This document shows positions 1 to 6,028 of a stretch of 6,259 bases of DNA, one piece after another. How positions within the stretch are numbered: the stretch's first letter is position 1; each line of letters opens with the position of its first letter. Under the pieces are notes generated by a model, which saw only the letters and a list, made by a program, of their open reading frames with translations, was not told the DNA's origin and ran no database searches. A program made the position numbers and the translations under genes. Origin of the DNA: Coriobacteriia bacterium (GTDB taxonomy: Bacteria; Actinomycetota; Coriobacteriia; Coriobacteriales; UBA8131); the NCBI GenBank assembly GCA_009779015.1, contig WRFC01000050.1, positions 1 to 6,259 on the forward strand, read 5' to 3'.

Positions 1-48
1 CGGCCCGGATAGGATAACGTTTGGCAGGGTAGCGTGCGAGGACCAGGT

Positions 49-56
49 AAGGAGGT
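49..56 (+). promoter_or_regulatory. Shine-Dalgarno that decides the zinc-ribbon start
   Basis: AAGGAGGT is an almost perfect match to the anti-SD complement. It touches the ATG at 57 directly, so the ATG at 60 is the more plausible initiation codon. Confidence 0.7.
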
Positions 57-59
57 ATG

Positions 60-305
60 ATGGGTTTTATCAGCAGTTACAAGAAGGCGCGAGCCGGAGA
101 ACCCGGTGATGAGTTTGTCGTCCAGGGAACAAAGGTCAGCTGCCCGCATTGCGGGTCGACGCACTTTGATAAGCGCAATGCCCAATTAAATACCGCCGGG
201 CTCACTTTTCTTGGGCTTGATTGGACAAATACCACGGCGTCCGTGCTTGTTTGCGCCTCTTGTGGCAGACTTGAATGGTTCATCAAAGAACCTGAGCAAC
301 TGTAA
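60..305 (+). CDS. Small zinc-ribbon protein, probably of the DUF2082-type nucleic-acid-binding family
   Basis: An 81-residue protein with two CxxC knuckles, CPHC (C28 and C31) and CASC (C65 and C68), about 33 residues apart. This is the layout of a single structural zinc ribbon. The second half, in which a hydrophobic stretch ends in the second knuckle followed by an aromatic-rich tail (GRLEWFIKEP), resembles the DUF2082 family annotated as nucleic-acid-binding zinc ribbons; that assignment is from memory of the family, and any nucleic-acid binding is inference. The start is taken at the second of two adjacent ATGs. The strong Shine-Dalgarno AAGGAGGT (49-56) abuts the first ATG at 57, leaving no usable spacing, whereas GGAGG lies 4 nt from the ATG at 60. 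An in-frame TAA at 48-50 excludes any earlier start. No signal peptide or membrane segment is visible, so it is probably cytoplasmic. The EFR1-like gene follows after 45 nt on the same strand and may be co-transcribed. Confidence 0.8.
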   Translation: MGFISSYKKARAGEPGDEFVVQGTKVSCPHCGSTHFDKRNAQLNTAGLTFLGLDWTNTTASVLVCASCGRLEWFIKEPEQL

Positions 306-350
306 CCAATAAACCGGCCAGACAACAAAATAGTGAAGGGGCGATTGCCT

Positions 351-1313
351 ATGGACTACTATCTCTTATATTTCAGCCCGACATTCACGACCAAAAAAGT
401 CTCACAGATGATTGCAGAGACTGTAGCCAAGACCTGGACTGAGCTGGACATCACAAACTACGGTGGCTGCGGCGAGCTGCCCAACGAGGGGCGTCCGATT
501 GGCAGTCAGCCCGACGGCCTGCCCGGCAGCCAGCCGCTCGGCCAACCCGGCACCCCAGGCGACACCCAGATTGATGCCGAACCCGATACCCAGCCCGATA
601 GCCAACTTGGCGGCCGCCCGAACGGCCAGCCCGGCGACCAACTGCCTAACCGCCCCGACACCCAGCCGTCGCTCACCTTTGGCGCAGACGATGTCTTGAT
701 TATCGGCATCCCGGTGCATAGCGGACGTGTTCCGCCGCTCGCCCTGCGCACTATTAAAACCCTGCGGGGCAACGCCACGCCGGCCATTTTGCTGGCCACC
801 TTTGGCAACCGGCACTACGATGACGCCCTGCTAGAGCTAAAGACCACGTTGCAGGCGCAAGGCTTCGTCGCTATCGCCGCCGCCGCCTTTGCGACCGAGC
901 ATTCGATCGTCCCCAAGTACGGCGCCGGGCGGCCGAACGCTGCTGACATCCGCGAGATCCACGAGTTTGCCAAGCAGGCCGGCAAAAAGCTCGCGACCTG
1001 GGAACAGGCGTCACACGTCGACCTGCAGGTCGAGGGCAACCCAGACTACCGGCCGTTCCAGTCCATATCGATGAGCCCGCACGCCAACTCACACTGCATA
1101 AAATGCCGGACCTGTGCCAAGAGCTGCCCGGCCCAGGCGATCCCGCTGAAAAATCCCAAGACCCGGGATAAAAAAGCCTGCATCACGTGCCTTAGATGCA
1201 TCAGCGTTTGCCCCGAAAAAGCCCGCTCGCTGCATTCTTACGAAAAGCTCGTAGCCCAGCTCAGCCTGGCCAAACAGTGCCAAGGCGAGAAACCCAACGC
1301 CCTCTTTCTCTAG
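351..1313 (+). CDS. EFR1-like protein: flavodoxin-type domain plus two [4Fe-4S] ferredoxin motifs, with a tetrapeptide-repeat insertion
   Basis: A 320-residue protein. The N-terminus YYLLYFSPTFTTKKV (residues 3-17) is a flavodoxin strand followed by the FMN-phosphate loop (SPTFTT). The strand VLIIGIPVHSGRVPP (115-129) matches the second FMN-contacting region, and ILLATFGNRHYDDA (146-159) the third. The C-terminus has two classical ferredoxin motifs, C249/C252/C255/C259 and C277/C280/C283/C287, each followed by Pro. This domain order is that of the EFR1-family 'ferrodoxins', presumed cytoplasmic electron carriers in anaerobes; no partner is known here. Members I recall are about 260 residues. 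The excess of about 60 is a repeat insertion at residues 53-106, between the second strand (LDITNYG) and the LTFGADDV strand. A GTG at 333 would add six residues, but AAGGGG (336-341) lies 9 nt before ATG 351 and the fold begins right there. The gene converges with the reductase operon. Confidence 0.88.
   Translation: MDYYLLYFSPTFTTKKVSQMIAETVAKTWTELDITNYGGCGELPNEGRPIGSQPDGLPGSQPLGQPGTPGDTQIDAEPDTQPDSQLGGRPNGQPGDQLPNRPDTQPSLTFGADDVLIIGIPVHSGRVPPLALRTIKTLRGNATPAILLATFGNRHYDDALLELKTTLQAQGFVAIAAAAFATEHSIVPKYGAGRPNAADIREIHEFAKQAGKKLATWEQASHVDLQVEGNPDYRPFQSISMSPHANSHCIKCRTCAKSCPAQAIPLKNPKTRDKKACITCLRCISVCPEKARSLHSYEKLVAQLSLAKQCQGEKPNALFL
507..668 (+). repeat. 12-nt tandem coding repeat (tetrapeptide array) inside the flavodoxin domain
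   Basis: About 13.5 tandem units of 12 nt encode tetrapeptides of the pattern [Q/R/E/L]-[P/L/I]-x-x. Examples are QPDG (53-56), QPGT (65-68), EPDT (77-80), RPNG (89-92) and RPDT (101-104). The period of four residues is kept in register from Q53 to P106, although single units have drifted (PGDT at 69-72, QLPN at 97-100). The units are rich in Pro, Gly, Asp and Gln with almost no large hydrophobics, so the segment is probably a disordered loop protruding from the fold. All units stay in frame, which implies expansion within a translated gene. Confidence 0.85.
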
Positions 1314-1351
1314 TCGCTGAAAACCCAGAAAACCCCGCTGCCGTCTGCGCG

Positions 1352-1490
1352 CCGCTCACGCCGCCGCGCAACCTGCGCGCCGCCGCCCCGCTCACGCCGC
1401 CGCGCAACCTGCGCCCCGCCGCCCTGTCGCCCGTACAACCTGCGCCCTGCCGCCGCCTTGCCGCCGCCGCGCAACCTGCGCCCTGCCGCC
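1352..1490. repeat. C-rich direct-repeat array with a period of about 36 nt
   Basis: The core CAACCTGCGC recurs at 1369-1378, 1405-1414, 1436-1445 and 1472-1481, with offsets of 36, 31 and 36. The first two copies sit in an identical 27-nt block (1352-1378 and 1388-1414). The last two share an identical 19-nt block, CAACCTGCGCCCTGCCGCC (1436-1454 and 1472-1490). The rest is built from CCGCCG-type triplets. A decayed further copy, TAACCTGCCG, is at 1511-1520. The offset of 31 breaks the triplet frame, which argues against translation. Confidence 0.85.
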
Positions 1491-1527
1491 CTGCCGCCGC
1501 CCGCACACCTTAACCTGCCGCTACATA

Positions 1528-1560
1528 GTGAGAGCCCGCTCATATAGAGCGGGCTCTCAC
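1528..1560. terminator. Perfect 14-bp inverted repeat, probable bidirectional terminator hairpin
   Basis: GTGAGAGCCCGCTC (1528-1541) and its exact complement (1547-1560) flank the 5-nt loop ATATA. The hairpin lies between two convergent genes, 214 nt past the EFR1-like stop and 110 nt past the NrfD-like stop. This is where a shared terminator is expected. No T-tract follows the stem on either strand, so it is not a canonical intrinsic terminator. It may act as a non-canonical terminator, as a block to read-through, or as an RNA 3'-end stabiliser. Confidence 0.6.
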
Positions 1561-1609
1561 CACAGGGAGATGGTGGTGCCAATCTCAGAGTGGCAATGTT
1601 AGGGCACCT

Positions 1610-1621
1610 AGGCAGCTGCCT
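1610..1621. repeat. 12-bp perfect palindrome
   Basis: AGGCAGCTGCCT is self-complementary with no spacer and lies 49 nt downstream of the NrfD-like stop. A looser pair, GGTGCC/GGCACC, lies just to its left (about 1574-1608). The function is unknown and it could be chance in a GC-rich region. Confidence 0.4.
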
Positions 1622-1670
1622 GCCCAGCGCAGACGCAAACGCAATAGCAACAACGTCGCCCCCACCAAAA

Positions 1671-2546
1671 TCAAAGCACGAACACCAACGGCACGGCGGC
1701 AAAGATGATCAGGTAGCGCAGTAGAAAACCGCCCACCAAGACACCCGCCCCGCCGGCCACGTCTATGGCCGCCGCACCGGTGCTGCCGGCCTTTACACGA
1801 ATAGTCACGAGCTCCAACAAGAACGGGAAGGCCAGCCCGATCACAACCAGCCCCAACCAGAACGGCAAGGCCAGGTCACCGGCGATCAAGCGATGCACCG
1901 ACTCGGCGGCCGCCGGATTGGCCGAAGCCGTAACCAGCAGCAACATAATGATCAACAGGGTCTCGGCGATCGGCAGAAAGAGGCGCAGGCGCTTGAGCGC
2001 GCCCAGCCCTTCGACCTCTTTGCGGGCAAAGAAGGCACTGCCCAGAAAAACCGCCGCCATACCGGCCGAGAAGGCCGAGACCACAAAGAGCACGGGCAAA
2101 AGCGCAGTATTCCAAAACGGATAGGTCTTAACAACGCCGATCAAGACGCCGGTGTACCCGGCAGTGCAGAAAGCCAGCAGCAGGCCGATGGCATCCAGCC
2201 AAACCGGCACGGCCTTCTTCAGAAGCATGATTATCAGTGTGACGATGATGATCACACCAAAGATCGCCAGGATCACAACGCCCCAGCTCATGACCGAGGT
2301 CGGGTTGCTGACCAGGTAAAAGAAGCGCCCCGGGTTCTTCATGCCGGCCGAAGCGTCAAACATCAGCAAAACCAGGCCGACCGCCAGCACAACCAGCGCC
2401 ACGATGCGACCGATCAGCTGAAGCCGCTTGGTATTACGAAAATCCTTAAAAGAAGCCAGGGCAGACGTCGCGTAGGCACCGGCAGCCAAGCCGGCCAAAA
2501 ACAGGTACCAAGCGATCGAAGTCCCCCAGGGTAGAGTCTCAGTCAT
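1671..2546 (-). CDS. nrfD: NrfD/PsrC-family integral membrane subunit of the reductase complex
   Basis: A 291-residue, very hydrophobic protein with about eight membrane helices, at roughly residues 9-31, 44-63, 88-109, 115-139, 148-173, 186-207, 222-248 and 262-290. Two stretches are typical of the NrfD/PsrC family: the N-terminal WYLFLAGLAAGAY (13-25), and the YTGVLIGVVKTYPFWN segment (131-146) leading into LLPVLFVVSAFSAG (149-162). The family anchors periplasmic or exoplasmic Fe-S/molybdopterin subunits and exchanges electrons with menaquinol, usually without haem. No haem-binding pattern stands out here. It differs from the E. coli DmsC family. It is the last gene of the operon, starting 6 nt after the Fe-S subunit stop. 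Its ribosome site GAGGTGA overlaps that stop (complement of about 2553-2559) with 6 nt to the ATG, so translation is probably coupled. The C-terminus, ending in GGFLLRYLIIFA and a final hydrophobic run, looks complete. Confidence 0.92.
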   Translation of the reverse strand: MTETLPWGTSIAWYLFLAGLAAGAYATSALASFKDFRNTKRLQLIGRIVALVVLAVGLVLLMFDASAGMKNPGRFFYLVSNPTSVMSWGVVILAIFGVIIIVTLIIMLLKKAVPVWLDAIGLLLAFCTAGYTGVLIGVVKTYPFWNTALLPVLFVVSAFSAGMAAVFLGSAFFARKEVEGLGALKRLRLFLPIAETLLIIMLLLVTASANPAAAESVHRLIAGDLALPFWLGLVVIGLAFPFLLELVTIRVKAGSTGAAAIDVAGGAGVLVGGFLLRYLIIFAAVPLVFVL

Positions 2547-2552
2547 TTTTCA

Positions 2553-3092
2553 TCACCTCACGTAATAAACCTTGGACGCAGTCAGGTCGCCTGCGATAGG
2601 CTTAGCGTTCTTCTTGATAATAGCCAGCGATATGTCGCTATTCGGATCACTCAGGTCGCCAAAGATGCGCGCGCCCGTAATGCAGGTGCTAACACAGGCC
2701 GGATCAGGCACGCTACCGTCGTCAGCGAGTATGCAAAAACGGCACTTCTCGGCCACACCGGTGTCTTGATCCTGGATGCGGGCGTGATAGGGGCAGGCAT
2801 TCATGCAATATTTGCAGCCGATGCAACGCTCTGAGTTGACGAGCACCACGCCATCGGCGTTGATGTAGCTCGCCCCGGTCGGGCAGACCGAGACACAAGG
2901 CGCATCCTTGCATTGCATGCAGGCCAAAGGCACATGCTCGTTACGCACGTTCGGGAACGTGCCTTTTTCAACCTCGTCATAGTGGATAAAAGAATCGGTC
3001 ACGTGGAGGCTGTTCTGCATTTGGCAGGCCACGCGGCAAGCGTAGCAGCCGACGCACTTGGTCGTATCGATCAACATTCCATAACTAGCCAT
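2553..3092 (-). CDS. Four-cluster [4Fe-4S] ferredoxin subunit (DmsB/PsrB type)
   Basis: A 179-residue protein with sixteen cysteines in four sets: C13/C16/C19/C23, C58/C61/C66/C70, C90/C93/C96/C100 and C117/C120/C133/C137. This is the full ligand complement for four [4Fe-4S] clusters in the DmsB/PsrB/NrfC arrangement. The N-terminus YGMLIDTTKCVGCYAC is characteristic. It has no signal peptide, as usual for this subunit, which is expected to cross the membrane together with the Tat-exported partner. Its role is to carry electrons between the NrfD-type anchor and the molybdopterin subunit. Its ATG (3090-3092) overlaps the TAA of the catalytic gene by one base (TAATG). An internal Shine-Dalgarno, AAGGTGG, lies 7 nt upstream, so it is tightly coupled. 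The length is normal for the family and no cluster ligand is missing. Confidence 0.95.
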   Translation of the reverse strand: MASYGMLIDTTKCVGCYACRVACQMQNSLHVTDSFIHYDEVEKGTFPNVRNEHVPLACMQCKDAPCVSVCPTGASYINADGVVLVNSERCIGCKYCMNACPYHARIQDQDTGVAEKCRFCILADDGSVPDPACVSTCITGARIFGDLSDPNSDISLAIIKKNAKPIAGDLTASKVYYVR

Positions 3093-5284
3093 TACGCTTC
3101 CACCTTCCTGACTGTCACTATGACTTCTTGAGACATAGCCGACCCGACTTTTGGTTCTGCCTGGTACGTGATCATCGACATCCAGGGGACGCCAATGCCA
3201 TAGCCCGGCTTGAGCTCAGGTGAGCTGCAGCCATAATGCGTGGGTATCCAGATTGCAGTCGGATTCAGTCGTTCGGTGACCTTGCAACGGACCTGTGAGG
3301 TGTTCTCCGCAGAAGTGATCTCGATCATGTCGCCGTCGGCGATGCCGAGCTTGGCGGCCTCGGCAGCGTTTATCCAGGCTGCCTCTAGATGGTACTCATC
3401 GGTGATGGCCATCAGCGCCTCATTGGCGGTCGTCATCTGATGGCTGTGGATCGACTGCTTGCCGCCGATCAGGCGGTACTCGCCGTCTTTAGGCATGACT
3501 TTAGGAGCAACCCAGTGGATCAGCGGATCAAGGCCGCACTCCTCCATCAGGTCGGACTTGAACTGGAACTTGCCCGTCGGGGTCTTCCAATTGGGCGGGC
3601 CGGCATAGACATCGACCGGATCGCCGACATTTGTCACGCCCTTCTGCTTGTACTCGTTGAGGTCGGCGTTGACGCTGGCCAACTGGGCCTCGATCAGCTC
3701 TTCGAGCGTGAACTTGAAATACTGGCCGATGCCACAGGCCTGCGCCAGCTCGCTGTAGATGACATCACTGGTCTTGGTGTTGGCGTTTACGAGGTCGACG
3801 ACTTTTTGACGGGCACAGGCCACGCCCTGGCTCGAGCCGAGGAACTCTGGCAGCTCATCGCGCTCTAAGTAGCTGCACTCGGGCAGCACGTAGTCGCAGA
3901 GGTGGGCGGTCTCAGACATCTGGACGTCGATACAGACCTTGAGATCCATCTTGCTTAAGGTATCAGCCCAGGTCTTGGGGTTTGTGTAGCCCATGGCGGC
4001 ATTTGAGTTGTAGAAGAAGATGCCTTTGAGCACGCCTTTGTCAACATAGAGAGGCACCGACAGGTTGCTGCCGGGCACGTCGTCGGCCAGCGGGAAGTCC
4101 TCGACACCCAGCCGCTCGGTGGGTTTGGGGACAGGCGGGAACTTGACCGGGTCCAAGGCGCCCGCTGAGGGTGCCGAAGTAATCAGGGCGCCGCCTTTTT
4201 TATTGAAGTTGCCAAGCAGCGCATTGACGGCATTAACGGCACGCCCGGTCTCGGTGGAGTTCAGGTAGGCGGTGCCATAAGCGCCGCGCCAGGTCTCGGC
4301 AATCACTGACTTGGGCGCCGAAGCGGCCAGGTCCATAGCCAGCTGCTTGATCGTATCGGCCTTGATGCCGGTAATCGGCTCAGCCCATTCGGGGGTGTAC
4401 TGGTCAAGGGTGGCGCTCCACTCATCAAAGCCGTAGGTCTCGTTGGCCACAAAGTCCGCGTCATAGAGGTTGTTTGTGACTAAGACATTGCTGATAGCAA
4501 GCACCAAGGCCAGGTCCGTGCCCGGGTTGATGGGCACCCATTGGCTGCCAAAGTTGGCCGAGTTGTTCAGGCGCGGGTCAACAAAGACGATCTTTACGCC
4601 ATTGTCGCGTGCCTGCGCCAGGCTGAGGGCGCTCTTGGGATTGATGCCGTCAGCATAGCTGCGGCCGATGAAGATCACGAACTTGCTTGAGGTAATGTCG
4701 CCCGAATAGCCAGTCGTGCCCATCGTCAAGACGTTGGCGCTGGTAAACGAAAGGTTGCAGGCGGCGCTGTGATGGTAATAGCTGCCTGATCCGAGGGCAT
4801 TGATAAAGCGGTGGCTGTAGTATTTGCCGTTAGGGCGCGGGTCTTCGATCAAGGCAAAGGCCTCAGGGCCGTTCTTGGCCAGAATCTGCTTGACCTTATC
4901 GCCGATCTCTTGATAGGCCTGATCCCAGCTGATGGCGCTGAAGTTGCCATTGCCATCGTTCTTCAGAGGGTCGGTGATGCGGTACTGCGAATAGACGACC
5001 TGCGAGTAGCCATGCCCGCGGGCGCAGAGCTTTCCCTTGGAATTGGGATGCAAAGAGTTGCCTTTGAGCTTCCAAAGGCGTCCGTCTTTGACAGATGCCA
5101 CAAACCCGCACTTGTTTGAGCAGGCATTGCAGGTTGTGGGCACCTGAGTGATGTTACTGGTGTCATCGGCCAATGCCTCTTTGGCCAGCCAGCTGCTCAT
5201 GCCGCCGACACCAACCGTCAATAGGCCCGCGGTCAGGGCACTGCCCACCAAAAAGCCCCTCCGACTAATGTTTCTTACTTGCAT
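3092..5284 (-). CDS. Tat-exported molybdopterin oxidoreductase catalytic subunit (PsrA/PhsA-like, DMSO reductase superfamily)
   Basis: A 730-residue protein. Residues 1-39 form a twin-arginine signal: SRRGFLVG (7-14), a hydrophobic core at 16-29, and ALA at 37-39 as the probable cleavage site. Next comes the Mop-4Fe-4S domain with C52, C55, C59 and C87, then the large molybdopterin domain, including VDPRLNNSANFGSQWVPINPGTDLALVLA. The SETAHLCDYVLPECSYLERD stretch is typical of the superfamily. The C-terminal dinucleotide-binding domain has GGKQSIHSHQMT and PTHYGCSSPELKPGYG. At the expected Mo-ligand position the sequence is HHSAACNLSF, making Cys176 the likely ligand. This is the state in polysulfide, thiosulfate, tetrathionate and arsenate reductases, not the Ser of DMSO/TMAO reductases. 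The substrate is undetermined. An upstream in-frame start at 5428 is rejected: AAAAGGAG sits 5 nt before ATG 5284 and the Tat motif follows directly. The gene overlaps the torD-like gene by 10 nt. Confidence 0.93.
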   Translation of the reverse strand: MQVRNISRRGFLVGSALTAGLLTVGVGGMSSWLAKEALADDTSNITQVPTTCNACSNKCGFVASVKDGRLWKLKGNSLHPNSKGKLCARGHGYSQVVYSQYRITDPLKNDGNGNFSAISWDQAYQEIGDKVKQILAKNGPEAFALIEDPRPNGKYYSHRFINALGSGSYYHHSAACNLSFTSANVLTMGTTGYSGDITSSKFVIFIGRSYADGINPKSALSLAQARDNGVKIVFVDPRLNNSANFGSQWVPINPGTDLALVLAISNVLVTNNLYDADFVANETYGFDEWSATLDQYTPEWAEPITGIKADTIKQLAMDLAASAPKSVIAETWRGAYGTAYLNSTETGRAVNAVNALLGNFNKKGGALITSAPSAGALDPVKFPPVPKPTERLGVEDFPLADDVPGSNLSVPLYVDKGVLKGIFFYNSNAAMGYTNPKTWADTLSKMDLKVCIDVQMSETAHLCDYVLPECSYLERDELPEFLGSSQGVACARQKVVDLVNANTKTSDVIYSELAQACGIGQYFKFTLEELIEAQLASVNADLNEYKQKGVTNVGDPVDVYAGPPNWKTPTGKFQFKSDLMEECGLDPLIHWVAPKVMPKDGEYRLIGGKQSIHSHQMTTANEALMAITDEYHLEAAWINAAEAAKLGIADGDMIEITSAENTSQVRCKVTERLNPTAIWIPTHYGCSSPELKPGYGIGVPWMSMITYQAEPKVGSAMSQEVIVTVRKVEA

Positions 5285-6015
5285 AGGTTCTCCTTTTCCT
5301 TTCTCCCCCAATCGGTTGGACACATTTGACAGGCAACTCCCAGTGCCTGGAAATGCTGGGCTTGGGCTTTCAACTGTTCGATGAAAGCAGCCAGGCAATC
5401 GGTCAAGGTGCACATGAAGGCCGTGCAAGAGTCAGTTGGAGAGGCCTTTTCTTTGAGGGCGTCCGAGAAGTCGGACAGCCAGCCAAAATGCTCACCGATG
5501 AACAGCGCCACATCGGCGGGACGCCCATACCCGACCAACATGGCCGCGAACGACAGTTCTAGCGACAGATGGTCCGGGTGAAGCTGCTGTTCGGATTCAA
5601 TATGCAGGTCGAGGCTTTGATAGAGGTACCTCATATGGCCGGCCGCGTCGCCATTATAAAAACCCTTCTCATGGCTAAAGCAGAGCTCGCTGTCTGTGCG
5701 CACCGTCCATTGCCGGTAGAGCGACTCGACGGGGACCACGCTTTGCGGCAGCCCGCCGGTAAAATAACGCCGTTGAAAACCGCTTAACTCCGAATAGCTA
5801 GGCGGGCGCTTGAGCAGACGCAGATGCTTGGGCAGCCGCTCGGCTTGATCGCTTTGAAGATACCGGACAGAAGGCCCTGGCTCGGTCGGATCGCAGTCGC
5901 GCAAAGCCATCAGAAATTCTTGCCAGCCCTTTGGCCGTGTCATCCAGGTATAGTCGTGTAAGGAGACAGGCGCATAGAAGGCCGCAAAGATATCCAATGC
6001 CGAAGCTGTATCCAC
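5275..6015 (-). CDS. TorD/DmsD-family chaperone dedicated to the molybdoenzyme
   Basis: A 246-residue, mainly helical protein with no signal peptide or membrane segment. The segment HPDHLSLELSFAAML (146-160) matches the family signature, in which an acidic PDH-LxLEL-F helix follows the variable loop. The preceding VPVESLYRQWT (94-104) and the middle region MRYLYQSLDL (128-137) fit the same fold. Family members bind the Tat signal of the apo-enzyme and hold it in the cytoplasm until the molybdopterin cofactor is inserted. The position directly upstream of the Tat-bearing catalytic subunit supports that role. The start is GTG at 6013-6015, with AGGAGG (complement of 6023-6028) 7 nt upstream. 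The stop TAA lies inside the next gene, giving a 10-nt overlap. The C-terminal 50 residues contain six cysteines (197, 202, 207, 229, 232 and 245), including a CQMC pair. I do not recall this as a family feature. Confidence 0.88.
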   Translation of the reverse strand: MDTASALDIFAAFYAPVSLHDYTWMTRPKGWQEFLMALRDCDPTEPGPSVRYLQSDQAERLPKHLRLLKRPPSYSELSGFQRRYFTGGLPQSVVPVESLYRQWTVRTDSELCFSHEKGFYNGDAAGHMRYLYQSLDLHIESEQQLHPDHLSLELSFAAMLVGYGRPADVALFIGEHFGWLSDFSDALKEKASPTDSCTAFMCTLTDCLAAFIEQLKAQAQHFQALGVACQMCPTDWGRKEKENLCK

Positions 6016-6022
6016 CCGATTT

Positions 6023-6028
6023 CCTCCT
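6023..6028 (-). promoter_or_regulatory. Shine-Dalgarno supporting the GTG start of the torD-like gene
   Basis: Read on the minus strand, AGGAGG is followed by 7 nt (AAATCGG) and then GTG at 6015. The strength and spacing favour this GTG over any internal ATG. Confidence 0.75.

Larger units (their letters stand above)
1314..1670. other. Gene-free convergent intergenic region
   Basis: The 357 nt between the stop of the EFR1-like gene (TAG 1311-1313) and the stop of the NrfD-like gene (TGA, complement of 1671-1673) contain no gene I can support. They hold, in order, a C-rich imperfect repeat array, a perfect hairpin and a short palindrome, each listed separately. Open frames run across it on both strands, but stop codons are rare simply because of the composition: 100 of 120 bases are G or C in 1381-1500. 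The repeat spacing is also not a constant multiple of three. Confidence 0.75.

Noticed and set aside
506..808. Minus-strand frame with Gly/Trp/Pro/Ser-rich periodicity opposite the tetrapeptide array.
   Set aside because: The periodicity only mirrors the plus-strand 12-nt repeat, and the plus-strand flavodoxin and ferredoxin motifs fix the real frame.
1352..1490. Regularly spaced repeats resembling a small CRISPR array.
   Set aside because: The period of repeat plus spacer is only 36 nt, the intervening sequence is itself repetitive CCG-type DNA, one offset is 31, and no cas genes are nearby.
1196..1513. Open frame across the convergent gap encoding a Pro/Arg/Ala repeat protein with LTPPRNLR units.
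   Set aside because: It starts inside the EFR1-like gene in another frame. The 31-nt offset between repeat copies shifts the frame so the peptide repeat is not kept, and the composition alone keeps the frame open.
1310..1702. Minus-strand open frame of about 130 residues through the repeat array and the end of the NrfD-like gene.
   Set aside because: It overlaps the NrfD-like stop in another frame, is made of low-complexity Gly/Arg/Ala, and has no family resemblance.
1893..2534. Long plus-strand frame (213 residues, rich in Gln, Arg and His) opposite the NrfD-like gene.
   Set aside because: It is the antisense shadow of a hydrophobic gene, with biased composition, no recognisable domain and no ribosome site that I could see.
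3389..3868. Plus-strand frame of 159 residues within the catalytic subunit gene.
   Set aside because: It is an antisense shadow; the minus-strand gene is complete and well supported across it.
5285..5428. A 48-residue N-terminal extension of the catalytic subunit, starting at 5428.
   Set aside because: It lies wholly within the torD-like gene. The Tat motif begins right after the ATG at 5284, which has its own Shine-Dalgarno.
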